Assembly: GCA_016214145.1 (NCBI GenBank)
Contig: JACRPA010000003.1
Span: forward strand, 1 to 64,000
DNA: 64,000 nucleotides
Reading direction: 5' to 3'
Origin: Rhodocyclales bacterium
GTDB lineage: Bacteria; Pseudomonadota; Gammaproteobacteria; Burkholderiales; Rhodocyclaceae
Numbering within the stretch: position 1 is the first letter of the stretch; each line of letters opens with the position of its first letter. This document shows positions 18,341-26,126 of the stretch, piece after piece. The position numbers and the translations under genes are program-made. The notes below the pieces were generated by a model. It made no database searches and had not been told where the DNA came from. It was given only the letters and a program-made list of their open reading frames with translations.

Positions 18341-20419
18341 TCAGGCTGTGGCCAGTTCCGCCTTGCGAGCGGCGGGCGCCTGCGCAGGCAGGGCGCCGCG
18401 CAGGTCCAGTTGCGGATCGCGTGCCTGGCACAGGGCAGCGGCGTCGACGATCCACTGATCGATCTCGGCGAACACCTGCTTCGCTTCGTCCTCGCTGGAA
18501 TCGACAAGGCCAAACAGCGTTTCGGCAATCCGCCCGAGCCGTTCGCCCAGCGTTTCGGCAAAAGTCAGTCCCCGCAACACGGCGGCAATGTCGTCGAGCT
18601 CCTTCACCTTGCCGCCGCCGAGGAAGCCGGCCAGGCCTTCGCCGACAAGCTTGAGCTGCGCCTCGGCGCAGGCGGCGGCATCTTCGACTTTGCGCTGAAA
18701 AGTGAATGCCTCGCGGTAGGCCCGTTCGTGCGCCGCATCGAAGAAGGCGCGGCCGATGGCCACATCCGTGGCCGAGGCGCATTCGCCGCCGCCGAGCGAG
18801 ACGACGCGGAAATCCGCCGCGTCACCGTGGTCGCGGGCGAGCTTGGCCAGCTCGAAGCGCGAGACCTGGGTCAGGTCGGCGAGCAGCGACTGGAAGCGAT
18901 CGGCGCCCTGGCGCTGCGCCCAGCCGAAGAAGCGCTCGCCTTCGACGTGCTCCTCGTCGTAGGTTTTCTGCACGCGCTGGATCGCCTGCTCGATGCGGGC
19001 CGCGGGAATCGACGGCCCCTTCAGGGCGATCGCGCCGCAGGCGCTGGTGCCGTCGCCGCCGAAATACATCTGGTAGTGCGGGATCAGCTTGCCGTGCTGG
19101 CGCTTGCCCTCGCCGTAGATGCCGATGTCGCCCGACTCCGGCTGGGCGCAGCCGTTGTGGCAGCCGGAGACGCGGATGCGCAGGTCGTGCCTGCCGCCGG
19201 AGAGCTTGGGCGCGACGTGCATCGAGGTGGTGATGCCGAGCCGGCAGGTCGAGCTGCCGGGGCAGGCGACGACGTTGTCGCCGGCCTGCGGCGTCCTCAG
19301 GCCGAGCTCGGCCAAGCGAGCGGTCAGCGCCGAAATCTGCGCCGCCGGCACGTTGAGGACGATCAGGTTCTGGTCCTGCGTGGTGCGCACGTCGTTCAGG
19401 CCGAACTCGCCGAGCAGCGCGGCGAGACCGGCGAGCTGGGTGGATTTGAGCTGGCCGAGCGGCGCGGCGATCGGCAGCACATGCAGGCCGGCCTGTTTCT
19501 GGGCGAAGAAGACGCGCGGCGCGCCGGGACCTGGCACCGGCCCGCGCGCGGCAGCGCGCCATTCCCCCTGCGGCACCGGCTTGTCGGCCAGCGCTGCCCG
19601 CGTCCGCGCGAACTCCTCGTTGAAGCGCTCGATGAAGCCGGCCTCGCCGAAGCGGTCCACCAGGAACTTGATGCGCGATTTCGCGCGCTTGGTGCGATCG
19701 GAATACTTGTTGTGCAGGGTGATGACGGCTTCCATTGCCGGCAGCAGATCCTTTTCCTCGATGAATTCGGCGACGGTGATGGCCTCGTGCGGCTTGTGGC
19801 CGAGGCCGCCACCGGCCAGCACCGTAAATCCGGAACGTTCGCCGCGACGCGTGGCGACGATGCCGAGGTCGTGGATCAGGCCCTGGGCGCAGTCGGCCTC
19901 GCAGCCGGAGAAGCTGATCTTGAACTTGCGCGGCATCTGCTGATTCAGCGGGTTGCGCAGGAAGTGCGCCACGGCGCCGTCGAGATGTTTCGTCACGTCG
20001 GTGTGCTCGCGCGGGCAGACGCCGGCCAGCGGGCAGGCGGTGATGTTGCGGATGGTGTTGCCGCAGGCCTCCCGCGTCGTAACGCCGTCCTCCGCCAAGC
20101 GGTGCAGCACGGCACCGGTCTCGGCGAGCGGCACGTGGTGCAACTGGATGTCCTGCCGCGTCGTGATGTGCGCCACCTGCTGCGGCACATGCTTCTCGGC
20201 GACCTCGGCGATGGCCGCCAGACGCGCCGGATCGAGGCGGCCGCCCGGCAGCTTGATGCGCACCATGTTCACGCCCTCCTGGCGCTGGCCGTACACGCCC
20301 TGCTGCAGGCGCAGGGCGGTGAAGCGCTCGGCGTCGAGCTCCAGGTCGAGGTAGCGGGCGAGCGCTTCCTCGTAGTGGGCGATTTCGTCGTTGTCGGAGA
20401 GGGATTTGAGCAGTGACAT
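18341..20419 (-). CDS. cysI: Sulfite reductase haemoprotein with C-terminal extension
   Basis: The first ~545 of 692 residues are a sirohaem/[4Fe-4S] nitrite-sulfite reductase, with two ferredoxin-like half-domains and the cluster ligands in 'CPGSSTCRLG' and 'SGCHNGCAQPESGDIGIYGE'. Sulfite substrate is inferred from the cysHDN context. The last ~145 residues are an extra domain ('DFRVVSLGGGECASATDVAI'; 'LAGFLGGGKVKELDDIAAVL') not part of the usual enzyme, alpha-helical in character and of unknown role. No cysJ flavoprotein is present, so the electron donor is probably ferredoxin or encoded elsewhere. Confidence 0.88.
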   Translation of the reverse strand: MSLLKSLSDNDEIAHYEEALARYLDLELDAERFTALRLQQGVYGQRQEGVNMVRIKLPGGRLDPARLAAIAEVAEKHVPQQVAHITTRQDIQLHHVPLAETGAVLHRLAEDGVTTREACGNTIRNITACPLAGVCPREHTDVTKHLDGAVAHFLRNPLNQQMPRKFKISFSGCEADCAQGLIHDLGIVATRRGERSGFTVLAGGGLGHKPHEAITVAEFIEEKDLLPAMEAVITLHNKYSDRTKRAKSRIKFLVDRFGEAGFIERFNEEFARTRAALADKPVPQGEWRAAARGPVPGPGAPRVFFAQKQAGLHVLPIAAPLGQLKSTQLAGLAALLGEFGLNDVRTTQDQNLIVLNVPAAQISALTARLAELGLRTPQAGDNVVACPGSSTCRLGITTSMHVAPKLSGGRHDLRIRVSGCHNGCAQPESGDIGIYGEGKRQHGKLIPHYQMYFGGDGTSACGAIALKGPSIPAARIEQAIQRVQKTYDEEHVEGERFFGWAQRQGADRFQSLLADLTQVSRFELAKLARDHGDAADFRVVSLGGGECASATDVAIGRAFFDAAHERAYREAFTFQRKVEDAAACAEAQLKLVGEGLAGFLGGGKVKELDDIAAVLRGLTFAETLGERLGRIAETLFGLVDSSEDEAKQVFAEIDQWIVDAAALCQARDPQLDLRGALPAQAPAARKAELATA

Positions 20420-20435
20420 GACGTTTCCTTTCGAT

Positions 20436-20492
20436 GTAGGTCGGCCTTCAGGCCGACAGCGGCGGTCGATGTCGGGCTGAAGCCCGACCTAC
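20436..20492. repeat. REP-like palindrome pair
   Basis: Two copies of a palindromic unit face each other: GTAGGTCGGCCTTCAGGCCGAC (20436-20457) and the opposite-orientation GTCGGGCTGAAGCCCGACCTAC (20471-20492). They lie in the gap between the TauE gene and cysI. The same arrangement recurs at 52847-52926, which identifies it as a dispersed REP/BIME-type element. It may stabilise or attenuate the transcript entering cysI. Confidence 0.85.
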
Positions 20493-20505
20493 GAAACCGG
20501 GGAGG

Positions 20506-21279
20506 TTAGAAAACAAGCTTTCCCCCGATAAGAATCAGCAGCGCGGCGAGCCCCGAGCGCAGCCAGCGCTCCGGCACCTTCACCGCGAAGTGGCTGCCGA
20601 GCCAGATGCCGGGCAGCGAGCCGAGCAGCAGCGCCCCGAGCAGGCTCCAGTCGATGTTGCCGAGCAGCCAATGTCCGAGGCCGGCGACCAGGGTCAGCGG
20701 CACGGCGTGGGCAAGGTCCGAGCCGACGATGCGCACCGCCGGCAGGGTCGGGTAGAGGAACAGCAGGGCGGTGACGCCGAGCGCGCCGGCGCCGACCGAG
20801 GAAAGCGAGACCAGGACACCGAGCAGGGCGCCGACGGCCACCGTGATCGGTGCGGCGCGGCGCGTATGCCAGGCGTCGGAGAGGTGATTGAGAGCGAAGC
20901 GCTGCACGCGGGCCTTGAAGACGAGGGCGGCGGCGGTGAGTAGCAGCGCCACGCCGAGCGCACCTGAAATCAGGTGCGAGAAGATGGCCCGATCGACATT
21001 GAAATACCAGACGGAGGACAGCGTCAGCGCTGCCGCCGGCAGGCTTCCCGCGGCGAGGCGGCGGGTAACGCGCCAGTCCACCGTGCGGTGGCCGGCATGC
21101 ACCGCCGTGCCGCCGGCCTTGGTCAGCGCGGCGTAGAGCAGGTCGGTGCCCACCGCCGTGGCCGGGTGCACGCCGAACAGCAGCACCAGCAAGGGCGTCA
21201 TGAGCGAGCCGCCGCCGACGCCGGTCAGGCCGACGATGGCGCCGACGACGAATCCCGAGAGTGTGCAGGCCGCATCCAT
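20506..21279 (-). CDS. TauE/SafE-family anion permease
   Basis: The 257-residue protein has 7-8 hydrophobic segments and the TauE/SafE repeat motif 'VVGAIVGLTGVGGGSLMTPL'. Members move sulfite, sulfonates, sulfoacetate or sulfate across the inner membrane. Being first in the leftward cys unit, next to divergent cysB, suggests a role in sulfate or sulfite transport for assimilation. Direction and substrate cannot be told from the sequence. Confidence 0.85.
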   Translation of the reverse strand: MDAACTLSGFVVGAIVGLTGVGGGSLMTPLLVLLFGVHPATAVGTDLLYAALTKAGGTAVHAGHRTVDWRVTRRLAAGSLPAAALTLSSVWYFNVDRAIFSHLISGALGVALLLTAAALVFKARVQRFALNHLSDAWHTRRAAPITVAVGALLGVLVSLSSVGAGALGVTALLFLYPTLPAVRIVGSDLAHAVPLTLVAGLGHWLLGNIDWSLLGALLLGSLPGIWLGSHFAVKVPERWLRSGLAALLILIGGKLVF

Positions 21280-21367
21280 AGTAGGTACGGATGGTAGTGG
21301 CGGCCTATAGAATTGAAAAATACTTTAATGTTAGTATTAAATAACCAATGATTATATAGAGTGCCTT
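21280..21367. promoter_or_regulatory. Divergent AT-rich cys/cysB control region
   Basis: The 88 bases between the TauE gene and cysB include a ~50-base AT-rich tract (ACTTTAATGTTAGTATTAAA, then AACCAATGATTATATAG), in sharp contrast to the surrounding GC-rich DNA. LysR-family CysB proteins bind such degenerate AT-rich sites in divergent promoters. Individual -35 and -10 boxes cannot be assigned with confidence. Confidence 0.6.
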
Positions 21368-22312
21368 ATGAACCTCCAGCAACTGCGCTATGTCTTCGAG
21401 GTCGCCCGCAGCGGCCTCAATGTCTCCGAGGCCGCCGCCGCCCTGCATACCTCGCAGCCGGGCGTGTCGAAGCAGATCCGTTTACTGGAGGAGGAGCTCG
21501 GCGTCGATGTATTCGTGCGCCAGGGCCGGCGCCTCACCGCCGTCACCGATCCGGGGCGCGAGGTGCTGAAGATCGCCGAGCGCATGCTGCGCGACCTCGA
21601 CAACATGCGCAGCGTCGGCAAGGAGTTCGGCGCGGAGGAGTCCGGCACGCTGGCCATCGCCACCACCCACACCCAGGCGCGCTACGTCCTGCCGCCGATC
21701 GTCCAGCAGTTCATGCAGCGCCATCCGAACGTGAGGGTGAGCCTGCGCCAGGGCAGCCCGACCGAAGTGTGCGATCTGGTGCTGGCCGGCGCGGCGGACC
21801 TCGCCATCGCCACCGAGGCCATCGGCGAGCAGGACGAGCTGGTGATGCTGCCCTGCTACCAGTGGAACCGCTGCGTCATCGCGCCGCCCGAGCACCCCAT
21901 CCTCAAGGCGAAGCCACTGACGCTGGAGGCGATCGCCAAATATCCGATCATCACCTATGACTTCGCCTTCACCGGCCGCAGCCAGATCAACAAGGCCTTC
22001 GCCGCGCGCGGGCTCGCGCCGAACGTCGTGCTGACGGCCATCGACGCCGACATCATCAAGACTTACGTGGGACTGGGACTGGGCATCGGCATCGTCGCCT
22101 ACATGGCCTACGATCCGTCGACGGACAAGGGATTGCGGGCGGTGGACGCCGCCCACCTGTTCGAGTCGGCGACCACGCGCATCGGCATCCGCAAGAACGC
22201 CTGGCTGCGCGGCTACGCCTATGGATTCATTGAACTCTTTGCGCCGCACCTGACGCGCAGGATGGTGCAGTCGGCGCTGGCGGGGGAGGAGGGGAGCGAT
22301 CCGGGGTTGTAA
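21368..22312 (+). CDS. cysB: LysR-type regulator CysB
   Basis: The 314-residue protein has an N-terminal winged helix ('MNLQQLRYVFEVARSGLNVS', 'QPGVSKQIRLLEEELGVDVF') and a periplasmic-binding-like effector domain with the CysB threonine-rich region 'LAIATTHTQARYVLPP' and 'YDFAFTGRSQINKAF'. CysB activates sulfate assimilation with N-acetylserine as inducer (family knowledge). Its divergence from the cys operon supports the assignment. Confidence 0.93.
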   Translation: MNLQQLRYVFEVARSGLNVSEAAAALHTSQPGVSKQIRLLEEELGVDVFVRQGRRLTAVTDPGREVLKIAERMLRDLDNMRSVGKEFGAEESGTLAIATTHTQARYVLPPIVQQFMQRHPNVRVSLRQGSPTEVCDLVLAGAADLAIATEAIGEQDELVMLPCYQWNRCVIAPPEHPILKAKPLTLEAIAKYPIITYDFAFTGRSQINKAFAARGLAPNVVLTAIDADIIKTYVGLGLGIGIVAYMAYDPSTDKGLRAVDAAHLFESATTRIGIRKNAWLRGYAYGFIELFAPHLTRRMVQSALAGEEGSDPGL

Positions 22313-22326
22313 CTTAAAATCGCGAC

Positions 22327-23331
22327 ATGACCCTCGAAGCTTCCCCTTACCCTTCAGCCGGCCCAATTTCAATGCATCCTTCTCCCACGCCCAGGCTCCA
22401 TGTTCAGGCCGAGCCTTGGGATGCAGGTCTTCTGCCGGTCGGCCACGGCCACCGGATCGCCTATAGCCAGCGTGGCGCGGCGGACGGGATTCCGGTACTC
22501 CTGTTCCACGGCGGACCCGGCTCGGGCAGTTCGCCGTTGCAGACCCGTTTCTTCGACCCGCTGCGCTACCGGATCGTCCAGTTCGACCAGCGCGGCTGCG
22601 GGGCCAGCCGGCCGGCGGGCGAAATCCGCGACAACCGCACCGATCTGCTGCTGGAAGATGCGGATAGCCTGCGCCGCCACCTGGGCATCGATCGCTGGCT
22701 GGTGGCCGGCGGCTCCTGGGGCGCGACGCTGGCGGTCCTGTACGCCGCGAAGCAGCGGGAAGCGGTGAGGGGCGTCCTGTTGCGCGGCATCTATCTTGCG
22801 GAGAGCGGCGATCTGCGCTGGTTCTTTCGCGGTGCCGCCGCCCGCCACCCCGAGGCCTGGGAGCGATTTTCCCGCCTGGCGCCCGTCGCGGCCCGCGACA
22901 ATCTGCTGTCCTGGCTGGCCGGCGCGCTGGCCAAGGGCGACACCGTCGAGCGCGCGCGCCTGGCATGCGGATGGAATGAGTGGGAACGGGCGCTGTCCGG
23001 CCTGCCGGCGGCAGCGCCACCGGAGGACGAAGCCTTGCGGGCGCTGGTGCTGCGATATCGCATTCAGGCCCATTATCTAACCCACGACTGCTGGCTCGGA
23101 GAAGGGGAAGTGCTCTCCGCCTGCGCCCGTCTCCGCGGGTTTCCCGTGCTCTTCCTGCATGGCGCCGAGGATTGCGTCTGCCGGCCCGAAGGTGCCGGGC
23201 GGGCGCACGCCTCGGCGGCGGGGAGCTCCCTGCAATGGGTGCAAGCCGCGGGCCACGATCCCTATCATCCGGCGATGGCCGAGGCGATGGCCGGGGCGCT
23301 CGAACGCTACGCCGCCTCGGGCCGGTTCTAG
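22327..23331 (+). CDS. pip: Proline iminopeptidase-like alpha/beta hydrolase
   Basis: The 334-residue protein has the alpha/beta hydrolase features of prolyl iminopeptidases: oxyanion-hole 'LLFHGGPGSGSS', 'VQFDQRGCGASRP', nucleophile elbow 'GGSWGATLAVLYA' and a late His in 'AAGHDPYHP'. This family removes N-terminal proline, but broader hydrolases share the motifs. The true start may be the ATG at 22372, as the first 15 residues look unconserved. The TAG stop codon belongs to the terminal repeat of the adjoining MITE-like element, so the original 3' end may have been changed. Confidence 0.75.
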   Translation: MTLEASPYPSAGPISMHPSPTPRLHVQAEPWDAGLLPVGHGHRIAYSQRGAADGIPVLLFHGGPGSGSSPLQTRFFDPLRYRIVQFDQRGCGASRPAGEIRDNRTDLLLEDADSLRRHLGIDRWLVAGGSWGATLAVLYAAKQREAVRGVLLRGIYLAESGDLRWFFRGAAARHPEAWERFSRLAPVAARDNLLSWLAGALAKGDTVERARLACGWNEWERALSGLPAAAPPEDEALRALVLRYRIQAHYLTHDCWLGEGEVLSACARLRGFPVLFLHGAEDCVCRPEGAGRAHASAAGSSLQWVQAAGHDPYHPAMAEAMAGALERYAASGRF

Positions 23332-23515
23332 TGTCCCGAGTTGGAAGTTCGTTGCTGAATTCGTGCTAAATCGCCGCCATGCGGCGTTGCGAATCCTCGC
23401 CAGGTGTTCAACCTGGCTGCGGTTCGCGCCTTGCCTGTCGCCGATTGCGCACGAATTCGGAACGCTCCCACATTCTTGCTAACACCTTTCAACGAACTTC
23501 CAACTCGGGACACTA
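23329..23515. mobile_element. MITE-like element with 26-bp inverted ends and TA flanks
   Basis: The ends are perfect 26-base inverted repeats, TAGTGTCCCGAGTTGGAAGT... (23329-23354) and its complement (23490-23515). Each outer end is TA, consistent with a TA target duplication as made by IS630/Tc1-mariner transposases. The interior is itself an imperfect palindrome (GAATTCGTGC near the left, GCACGAATTC near the right, and GCCAGGTGTTCAACCTGGC in the centre) with no coding capacity. It therefore looks like a non-autonomous element able to fold into a long hairpin. Confidence 0.85.
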
Positions 23516-23527
23516 GGGTCTGATCAC

Positions 23528-24415
23528 CTACCGCGCCAGATCGCGTCCGATGCGCCGGGCGATCAGCGGGGCGCCGACGAAGGCGCTGTAGATCTGCACC
23601 AGGGCTGCGCCGGCCGCGAGCAATTCCCGCACGTCGGCCAGGCCGCGTACGCCGCCGACGGCAATGATCGCGGGCGCCTCGCCGCGGGACGGAGGCGCGA
23701 ATTCCCGCAGCAGTCGGGCCGCGTCGGTGAGGGGGCCATTCAGCGACACCAGCAGGCCGTCGAAGCCGGCTTGCAGTGCGGCCGCTGCTGCACGCCGATG
23801 CGACGCGCCGCCGGCGAGCGCGATCTTCGCCACCAGTGGCACGTAGCGCGCCGTGGCGCGGGCGCGCGATTCCTGCGCCGATTTCAACTGGCGCAGCAAC
23901 GCCTCGAGCTCGCGACCGCCCTGCGGCCGCATGAGTTCCGCCGCGCTCGGCGCATGCAGATTGACGGTGAGGTAATCGGCATGCGCCCAGACGCGTTCCA
24001 GGCCGAACAGGTAGTCGCGCACCGCGCGCCGGGGAGATGTGCCCGCATTCATGCCGATGCTGACGCCGATGACCGGGGCACGGCTGCCCAGGCGGCGGCG
24101 CAGCCCGGGCAGCGTCGCGGCCAGATTGGCGGCCAGGATTTCGGCGCCGCGGTTGCCGTACTCCGGGCGCGGCGTCGTCGTGCCGACCTCGATGCAGCCG
24201 AAGCCCAGGTCGGCGAGCGTCGCCAGCGCGTCGCCGTTCTTGTCGAGGCCGGCCGCCAGGCCGAGCGGGGAGGGGAAGACCAGTCCCATCGCCTCGGCAC
24301 CGCCCCCGTTTTCGGGACCAGAGGGAAATGCGCGCGCCACGGGCCGGGCCAGCCGCGCGGCGGTCAGCGCGAAGGTGCGCATCAGGCTTCCGCGCAGGCC
24401 AAGCCGTCCGTTCAT
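23528..24415 (-). CDS. Degenerate dihydroorotate dehydrogenase (PyrD)-like protein
   Basis: The ~295-residue barrel keeps the FMN-site features of class 2 PyrD: 'LGLAAGLDKNGDALATLADL', 'VAKIAL' and 'AAGAALVQIYSAF'. The substrate site is altered. Where PyrD has SSPNTPGLR it reads 'NLHAPSAAELM', losing the catalytic serine and an asparagine; the NTT motif is 'NGP'; the NRMGFNN segment is absent. A normal PyrD reaction is therefore unlikely. The gene follows serC in the same direction. The ORF track begins seven codons earlier; an ATG at 24382 with GGAAG before it is also possible. Confidence 0.7.
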   Translation of the reverse strand: MNGRLGLRGSLMRTFALTAARLARPVARAFPSGPENGGGAEAMGLVFPSPLGLAAGLDKNGDALATLADLGFGCIEVGTTTPRPEYGNRGAEILAANLAATLPGLRRRLGSRAPVIGVSIGMNAGTSPRRAVRDYLFGLERVWAHADYLTVNLHAPSAAELMRPQGGRELEALLRQLKSAQESRARATARYVPLVAKIALAGGASHRRAAAAALQAGFDGLLVSLNGPLTDAARLLREFAPPSRGEAPAIIAVGGVRGLADVRELLAAGAALVQIYSAFVGAPLIARRIGRDLAR

Positions 24416-24422
24416 GCAGCCA

Positions 24423-25541
24423 TTACCGTCGCGCATCGTATGCCGCAGCGAATTCCGTCATGAATTCGCCCAGCGCGGCGGCGCCGGCTTCCGGCATGGC
24501 GTTGTACAGGCTGGCGCGTATGCCACCCACCGCGCCGTGGCCTTTCAGGTGGAACAGCCGGCGCTCGCCGGCCAGGGCCAGAAACGCCGCGGTCGCCGAA
24601 GCATCGGGCAGCGCGAAACAGACGTTCATGCGCGAGCGGTCGGCCGGGGCGGCCGCACATCGGTAGAAGCCGGCGCTGGCGTCGATTGCGGCGTAGATGC
24701 GGGAACTCTTGCGCGCGTTCGCCGCCGCCATGGCGGCGAGTCCGCCGCCCGCCTCCAGCCAGTCGAAGACCAGGCCGGCGAGATAGATCGCGTAGGTGAG
24801 CGGCGTGTTGAAGCGCGAGCCGTGCGCGGCCTGCACGCGGTAATCGAGCACGGAAGGCGTCGCGGCACAAGCCGGCCGACCCAGCAGATCCTCGCGCACG
24901 ATGACCAGGGTCAGGCCGGCCGGGCCGATGTTCTTCTGCGCGCCGGCGTAGATCAGGCCGTAGCGCGTCACGTCGAGGGGGCGGCTGAGCAGATTCGAAC
25001 TCATGTCCGCGACCAGGGGTACGGCGCCGGTGTCCGGCGTCCAGTGGTATTCGAGGCCGTCGGCGGTTTCGTTGGCCGTGACATGGCAATAGGCCGCCCG
25101 CGCATCACAGCGCCATTCATCCTGCCGCGGCAGGCGCGAGGAGCCGGACGATGCGGCGCTGGCGGCGATGTTGACCGGGCCGTAGCGCCGGGCTTCGGCG
25201 ATCGCCTTGCGCGACCAGTGGCCGCTCTCGACATAATCCGCGCCGGCGCCGCCGCATCCCAGATTGAGCGGCAACAGGGAAAACTGCAGAGAGGCGCCGC
25301 CGTGCATGAACAACACGCGGTAATGCGGCGGAATATCCAGCAGACGGCGCAGCGCCGCCTCCGCCCGCGCCTGGATGTCGCGGAAAGCCGCGCAGTCGAA
25401 AGGCATCTCCCAGACCGTCATGCCGCCGCCCTGCCAGCCGGGCAATTCGTCGCGCAGCCGCGCCAATACCTCGGCCGGCAGCATGGCCGGGCCGGCTGCG
25501 AAGTTGAAGGCGGGGCCCTCAGCCGAAAAGGAGGCCGCCAT
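24423..25541 (-). CDS. serC: Phosphoserine aminotransferase SerC
   Basis: The 372-residue product starts near 'FNFAAGPAMLPAEVLARLRD', the SerC N-terminus, has 'VLFMHGGASLQFSLLPLNL' and the PLP lysine in 'YAGAQKNIGPAGLT', and ends with 'GHGAVGGIRASLYNAMPE'. SerC makes 3-phosphoserine in serine synthesis and also serves pyridoxal phosphate synthesis. The start ATG at 25541 overlaps the upstream PuuD-like gene by 23 bases. Its place downstream of pqqADE, rather than with serA or gyrA, is unusual. Confidence 0.9.
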   Translation of the reverse strand: MAASFSAEGPAFNFAAGPAMLPAEVLARLRDELPGWQGGGMTVWEMPFDCAAFRDIQARAEAALRRLLDIPPHYRVLFMHGGASLQFSLLPLNLGCGGAGADYVESGHWSRKAIAEARRYGPVNIAASAASSGSSRLPRQDEWRCDARAAYCHVTANETADGLEYHWTPDTGAVPLVADMSSNLLSRPLDVTRYGLIYAGAQKNIGPAGLTLVIVREDLLGRPACAATPSVLDYRVQAAHGSRFNTPLTYAIYLAGLVFDWLEAGGGLAAMAAANARKSSRIYAAIDASAGFYRCAAAPADRSRMNVCFALPDASATAAFLALAGERRLFHLKGHGAVGGIRASLYNAMPEAGAAALGEFMTEFAAAYDARR

Positions 25542-26022
25542 GCGCGCCCGCCGCCATGAAAAACAGCAAGGGGATCGACAGCATGGTGTTGGTGCGCGAG
25601 GCGAGAAAGGTCGTGCGCGCGCAGGCGATGCGTTGCTCGACCGAAGCCGGGGCGAAGCCGAGCACTTTCTTTTGATTCGGCCACAGCACCAGCCAGAGAT
25701 TGAGCAGCATCGCCGTGCCAATCCACATGCCGATGCCGATCGGAACGAGGGCGCCGCGCAGCAGCAAGGCATCGACGAGCCAACCGCGCTGCAGCAGCAT
25801 GCCGATGCCTGCCAGCCATGTGACGATGGAGGCGTAGCGGAAAAAACCGTGCTCGCGGTTGAGGCGCGACATGAATTGCGCGCTTTCGCCGTCCACAAGA
25901 TCGGCGCGCGTGAGCGGCCGAAAGGCGGGCTGCTGCACGACGCTCGCATAGTTGTGGCCGATCCAGACGATGCCGGCGGAAAAATGTATCCAGCGCAACA
26001 GCAGCTCGACCACGGCTTCCAT
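25519..26022 (-). CDS. PuuD-like (DUF989-type) four-helix membrane protein
   Basis: The 167-residue protein has about four hydrophobic helices and the N-terminal pattern 'LLLRWIHFSAGIVWIGHNYA', close to the membrane domain of the PuuD urate hydroxylase. Conserved histidines in helices ('RWIHFSAG', 'WIGHN') suggest haem binding, by analogy. It lacks the cytochrome c domain of full PuuD. It lies five bases after the microprotein gene in the pqqADE run, so a link to PQQ biology or respiration is more plausible than urate oxidation. Confidence 0.65.
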   Translation of the reverse strand: MEAVVELLLRWIHFSAGIVWIGHNYASVVQQPAFRPLTRADLVDGESAQFMSRLNREHGFFRYASIVTWLAGIGMLLQRGWLVDALLLRGALVPIGIGMWIGTAMLLNLWLVLWPNQKKVLGFAPASVEQRIACARTTFLASRTNTMLSIPLLFFMAAGAHGGLLFG

Positions 26023-26027
26023 GGCCG

Positions 26028-26126
26028 CTAGGCGTGCATCAGCAGCCGCGCCAGGAGGTAGAGCGCGACGGTGAGCGCTATCCCCATGAGTACGGTGCCG
26101 TGCGCGGAGTCGTAGGGGGTTTTCAT
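26028..26126 (-). CDS. 32-residue single-pass membrane microprotein
   Basis: ATG at 26126 overlaps the pqqE stop in an ATGA, which indicates coupled translation and supports a real gene. The product starts 'MKTPYDSAHGTVLMGIALTV' and ends 'ALYLLARLLMHA', so nearly all of it is one transmembrane helix. It is not PqqA, because it lacks the Glu-x3-Tyr core. Five bases later comes the PuuD-like gene. Function is unknown; a small subunit of that membrane protein is a reasonable guess. Confidence 0.65.
   Translation of the reverse strand: MKTPYDSAHGTVLMGIALTVALYLLARLLMHA

Noticed and set aside
17648-20416. 922-codon plus-strand ORF opposite cysI and cysH
   Set aside because: It is antisense to genes with clear catalytic motifs, has no recognisable domain and shows the Arg/Ala/Gly-rich shadow composition common in GC-rich DNA.
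23329-23515. Palindromic region after pip as a CRISPR repeat, terminator or tRNA
   Set aside because: There is one inverted pair, not regular direct repeats with spacers; no cloverleaf fits; and the perfect ends with TA flanks fit a transposable element better.
26028-26126. Small ORF after pqqE as pqqA
   Set aside because: It lacks the Glu-x3-Tyr core and is a membrane helix. The true pqqA was found at 27567-27641.
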